Shown here: positions 62,902 to 64,000 of the stretch, one piece after another
How positions within the stretch are numbered: the first letter of the stretch is position 1
Layout: each line of letters begins with the position of its first letter
Assembly (NCBI GenBank): GCA_046160485.1
Contig: JBJXGV010000028.1
Span: 372,001-436,000, forward strand
Reading direction: 5' to 3'
From: JBJXGV01 sp046160485
Lineage (GTDB): Bacteria > Orphanbacterota > Orphanbacteria > JBJXGV01
DNA length: 64,000 bases
Translations under genes and position numbers: made by a program
Notes under the pieces: generated by a model
Told to the model about the DNA's origin: nothing
Database searches by the model: none
The model's input: only the letters and a program-made list of their open reading frames with translations

Positions 62902-64000
62902 CTAGGGGTAGATCTTGTAGAGCATGCGCGGGAACGGAATCGTCTCGCGCACGTGAGGGAGCTTGCAGACCCATGAAACGAGCCGCTCGAGTCCGAGACC
63001 GAAGCCGGCGTGCGGAACGCTGCCGTAGCGGCGCAGGTCGCGGTACCACTCGAACGCCTCGCGCGGCAGCCTGTGCTCCTCGAGGCGCTGATCAAGAAGT
63101 GCCAGATCCGAGATGCGCGCTCCCCCGCCCGTGATTTCTCCGTAGCCTTCCGGCGCGAGGCAATCGACCGAGAGCGCGACGCGCGCCTCGCCGGGATCGG
63201 GCTGCATATAGAACGCCTTGTTCGCGGTCGGATAGCGATGCACGAATACGGGGCGGTCGAATTCTTCGCAGAGGATCGTCTCCTCGTCGCCGCCGAAATC
63301 GTCGCCCCAGTTCGCGGGGACGCCGCGGCGCTTGAGGATCTCGATCGCCTCGTCGTAGCGAATCTTCGGGAACGGACGCCGCACCGCCTCGAGCGGCGCA
63401 AGCGGCCGCTCAAGAAGCGCAAGCTCCACCTTGCGAGTCGCGAGCACATGCGCGACGACCTCTTCGAGCATCTCCTCCTGAAGCGCGATCACGTCGTCGA
63501 GCGTCGCGTACGCGATCTCCGGCTCGAGCATCCAGAACTCCATCAGATGCCGCCGCGTCTTCGATTTCTCGGCGCGGAACGTCGGCCCGAAGCAGTAGCT
63601 CTTGCCGAAGGCCATCGCGGTCGCCTCGTTGTAGAGCTGCCCCGACTGCGTCAGGTACGCCTTGTCGCCGAAGTAATCCGTCTCGAAGAGAGTCGTCGTT
63701 CCCTCGCACGCGGCGGGCGTGAAGATCGGCGAATCGACGAGCACGAAACCGCGCGCGTCGAAGAAATTGCGCAGCGCGGAGACGAGTGTGGCGCGCACGC
63801 GAAGGATCGCGTGCTGCCGCGTGGAGCGCAGCCAGAGATGCCGGTGCTCCATGAGAAACGCGGTGCCGTGTTCCTTCGGCGTGATCGGATACTCCTCCGC
63901 GATCTGGCCGACGGTGAAACCGGTCACGGAGAGTTCGAAGCCGCCGGGCGACCGCGAATCCGCGCGCACGATGCCGTCGAGAATGACCGACGACTCCTGC
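62902..64000 (-). CDS. asnS: Asparaginyl-tRNA synthetase (N-terminus beyond window)
   Basis: About 366 C-terminal residues lie in the window; the start is past 64000. The visible part begins at the end of the anticodon-binding OB domain (SSVILDGIVRADSRSP) and covers the class II core: motif 2 FGPTFRAEKSKTRRHLMEFW, PDGEA-like PDPGEARVAL, and motif 3 GFGLGLERLVSWVC, ending RETIPFPRMLYKIYP. The PYPR-type end and the motif spacing favour AsnRS over AspRS. It charges tRNA-Asn directly, leaving GatCAB mainly for Gln. Confidence 0.93.
   Translation of the reverse strand, partial: QESSVILDGIVRADSRSPGGFELSVTGFTVGQIAEEYPITPKEHGTAFLMEHRHLWLRSTRQHAILRVRATLVSALRNFFDARGFVLVDSPIFTPAACEGTTTLFETDYFGDKAYLTQSGQLYNEATAMAFGKSYCFGPTFRAEKSKTRRHLMEFWMLEPEIAYATLDDVIALQEEMLEEVVAHVLATRKVELALLERPLAPLEAVRRPFPKIRYDEAIEILKRRGVPANWGDDFGGDEETILCEEFDRPVFVHRYPTANKAFYMQPDPGEARVALSVDCLAPEGYGEITGGGARISDLALLDQRLEEHRLPREAFEWYRDLRRYGSVPHAGFGLGLERLVSWVCKLPHVRETIPFPRMLYKIYP

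Overview
The window is about 64 kb of a high-GC bacterial chromosome packed with housekeeping genes. Nearly every gene lies on the minus strand; the only plus-strand genes I support are a small lipoprotein (25760-26155) and a methyltransferase (36210-36920). A TamA-like Omp85 protein plus TamB, lipoprotein-type signals, RseP and a c-type cytochrome indicate a Gram-negative cell. A Kelch protein with a C-terminal FlgD/T9SS-like Ig tail, a DUF2723 glycosyltransferase with TPRs, a DUF5683-like protein and a diheme cytochrome of the reaction-centre cytochrome family together suggest an FCB-type lineage (for example Eisenbacteria, Gemmatimonadota or relatives). That taxonomic guess is inference. 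There are no insertion sequences, phage genes or CRISPR arrays, and no gene-free stretch longer than 300 bases.

Layout, left to right (transcription mostly right to left). 1-9.6 kb: an envelope-glycan set (sugar epimerase, DUF2723 and YfhO membrane glycosyltransferases, a flippase-like protein, a GT4 glycosyltransferase) plus a secreted Kelch protein and a phosphodiesterase. 9.6-13.7 kb: nusB and the whole riboflavin set ribH-ribBA-ribE-ribD. 13.7-17 kb: gatB-gatA-gatC. 17-25.6 kb: pcrA/uvrD, tamB, tamA-like, diheme cytochrome c. 26-33.2 kb: the classic rpsB-tsf-pyrH-frr-uppS-cdsA-dxr-rseP block. 33.4-34.2 kb: rplM-rpsI. 34.3-36.1 kb: maf-mtnA, divergent from the methyltransferase. 36.9-38.1 kb: a partner-switching module (STAS protein, RsbW-type kinase, CheY-like receiver). 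38.2-44.7 kb: pgeF, relA/spoT, recJ, RNase P RNA, RNase HI, a zinc-ribbon coiled-coil protein and two tRNAs. 44.7-50.8 kb: mutS2-dnaG-rpoD. 51-55 kb: hemW-grpE-dnaJ-rsmE-HIT. 55-62 kb: lepA, lepB, a DUF5683-like protein, tRNA-Sec (selC), ridA, glmS, glmM. 62.1-64 kb: tRNA-Thr and tRNA-Phe, two very small proteins, and asnS (cut by the window end).

Most neighbours overlap by 1-4 bases (ATGA, GTGA, TAATG, TGATG), so translational coupling is the rule, and TTG starts are frequent. The most striking non-gene signal is a set of sigma70-type promoters whose -10 box ends only 6-9 bases before a start codon that lacks a Shine-Dalgarno sequence (DUF2723, maf, the methyltransferase, pcrA). These predict leaderless mRNAs, and one tRNA transcript likewise appears to start at its mature 5' end. 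The second is a clear selenocysteine tRNA, which implies that this organism makes selenoproteins although none is encoded here.
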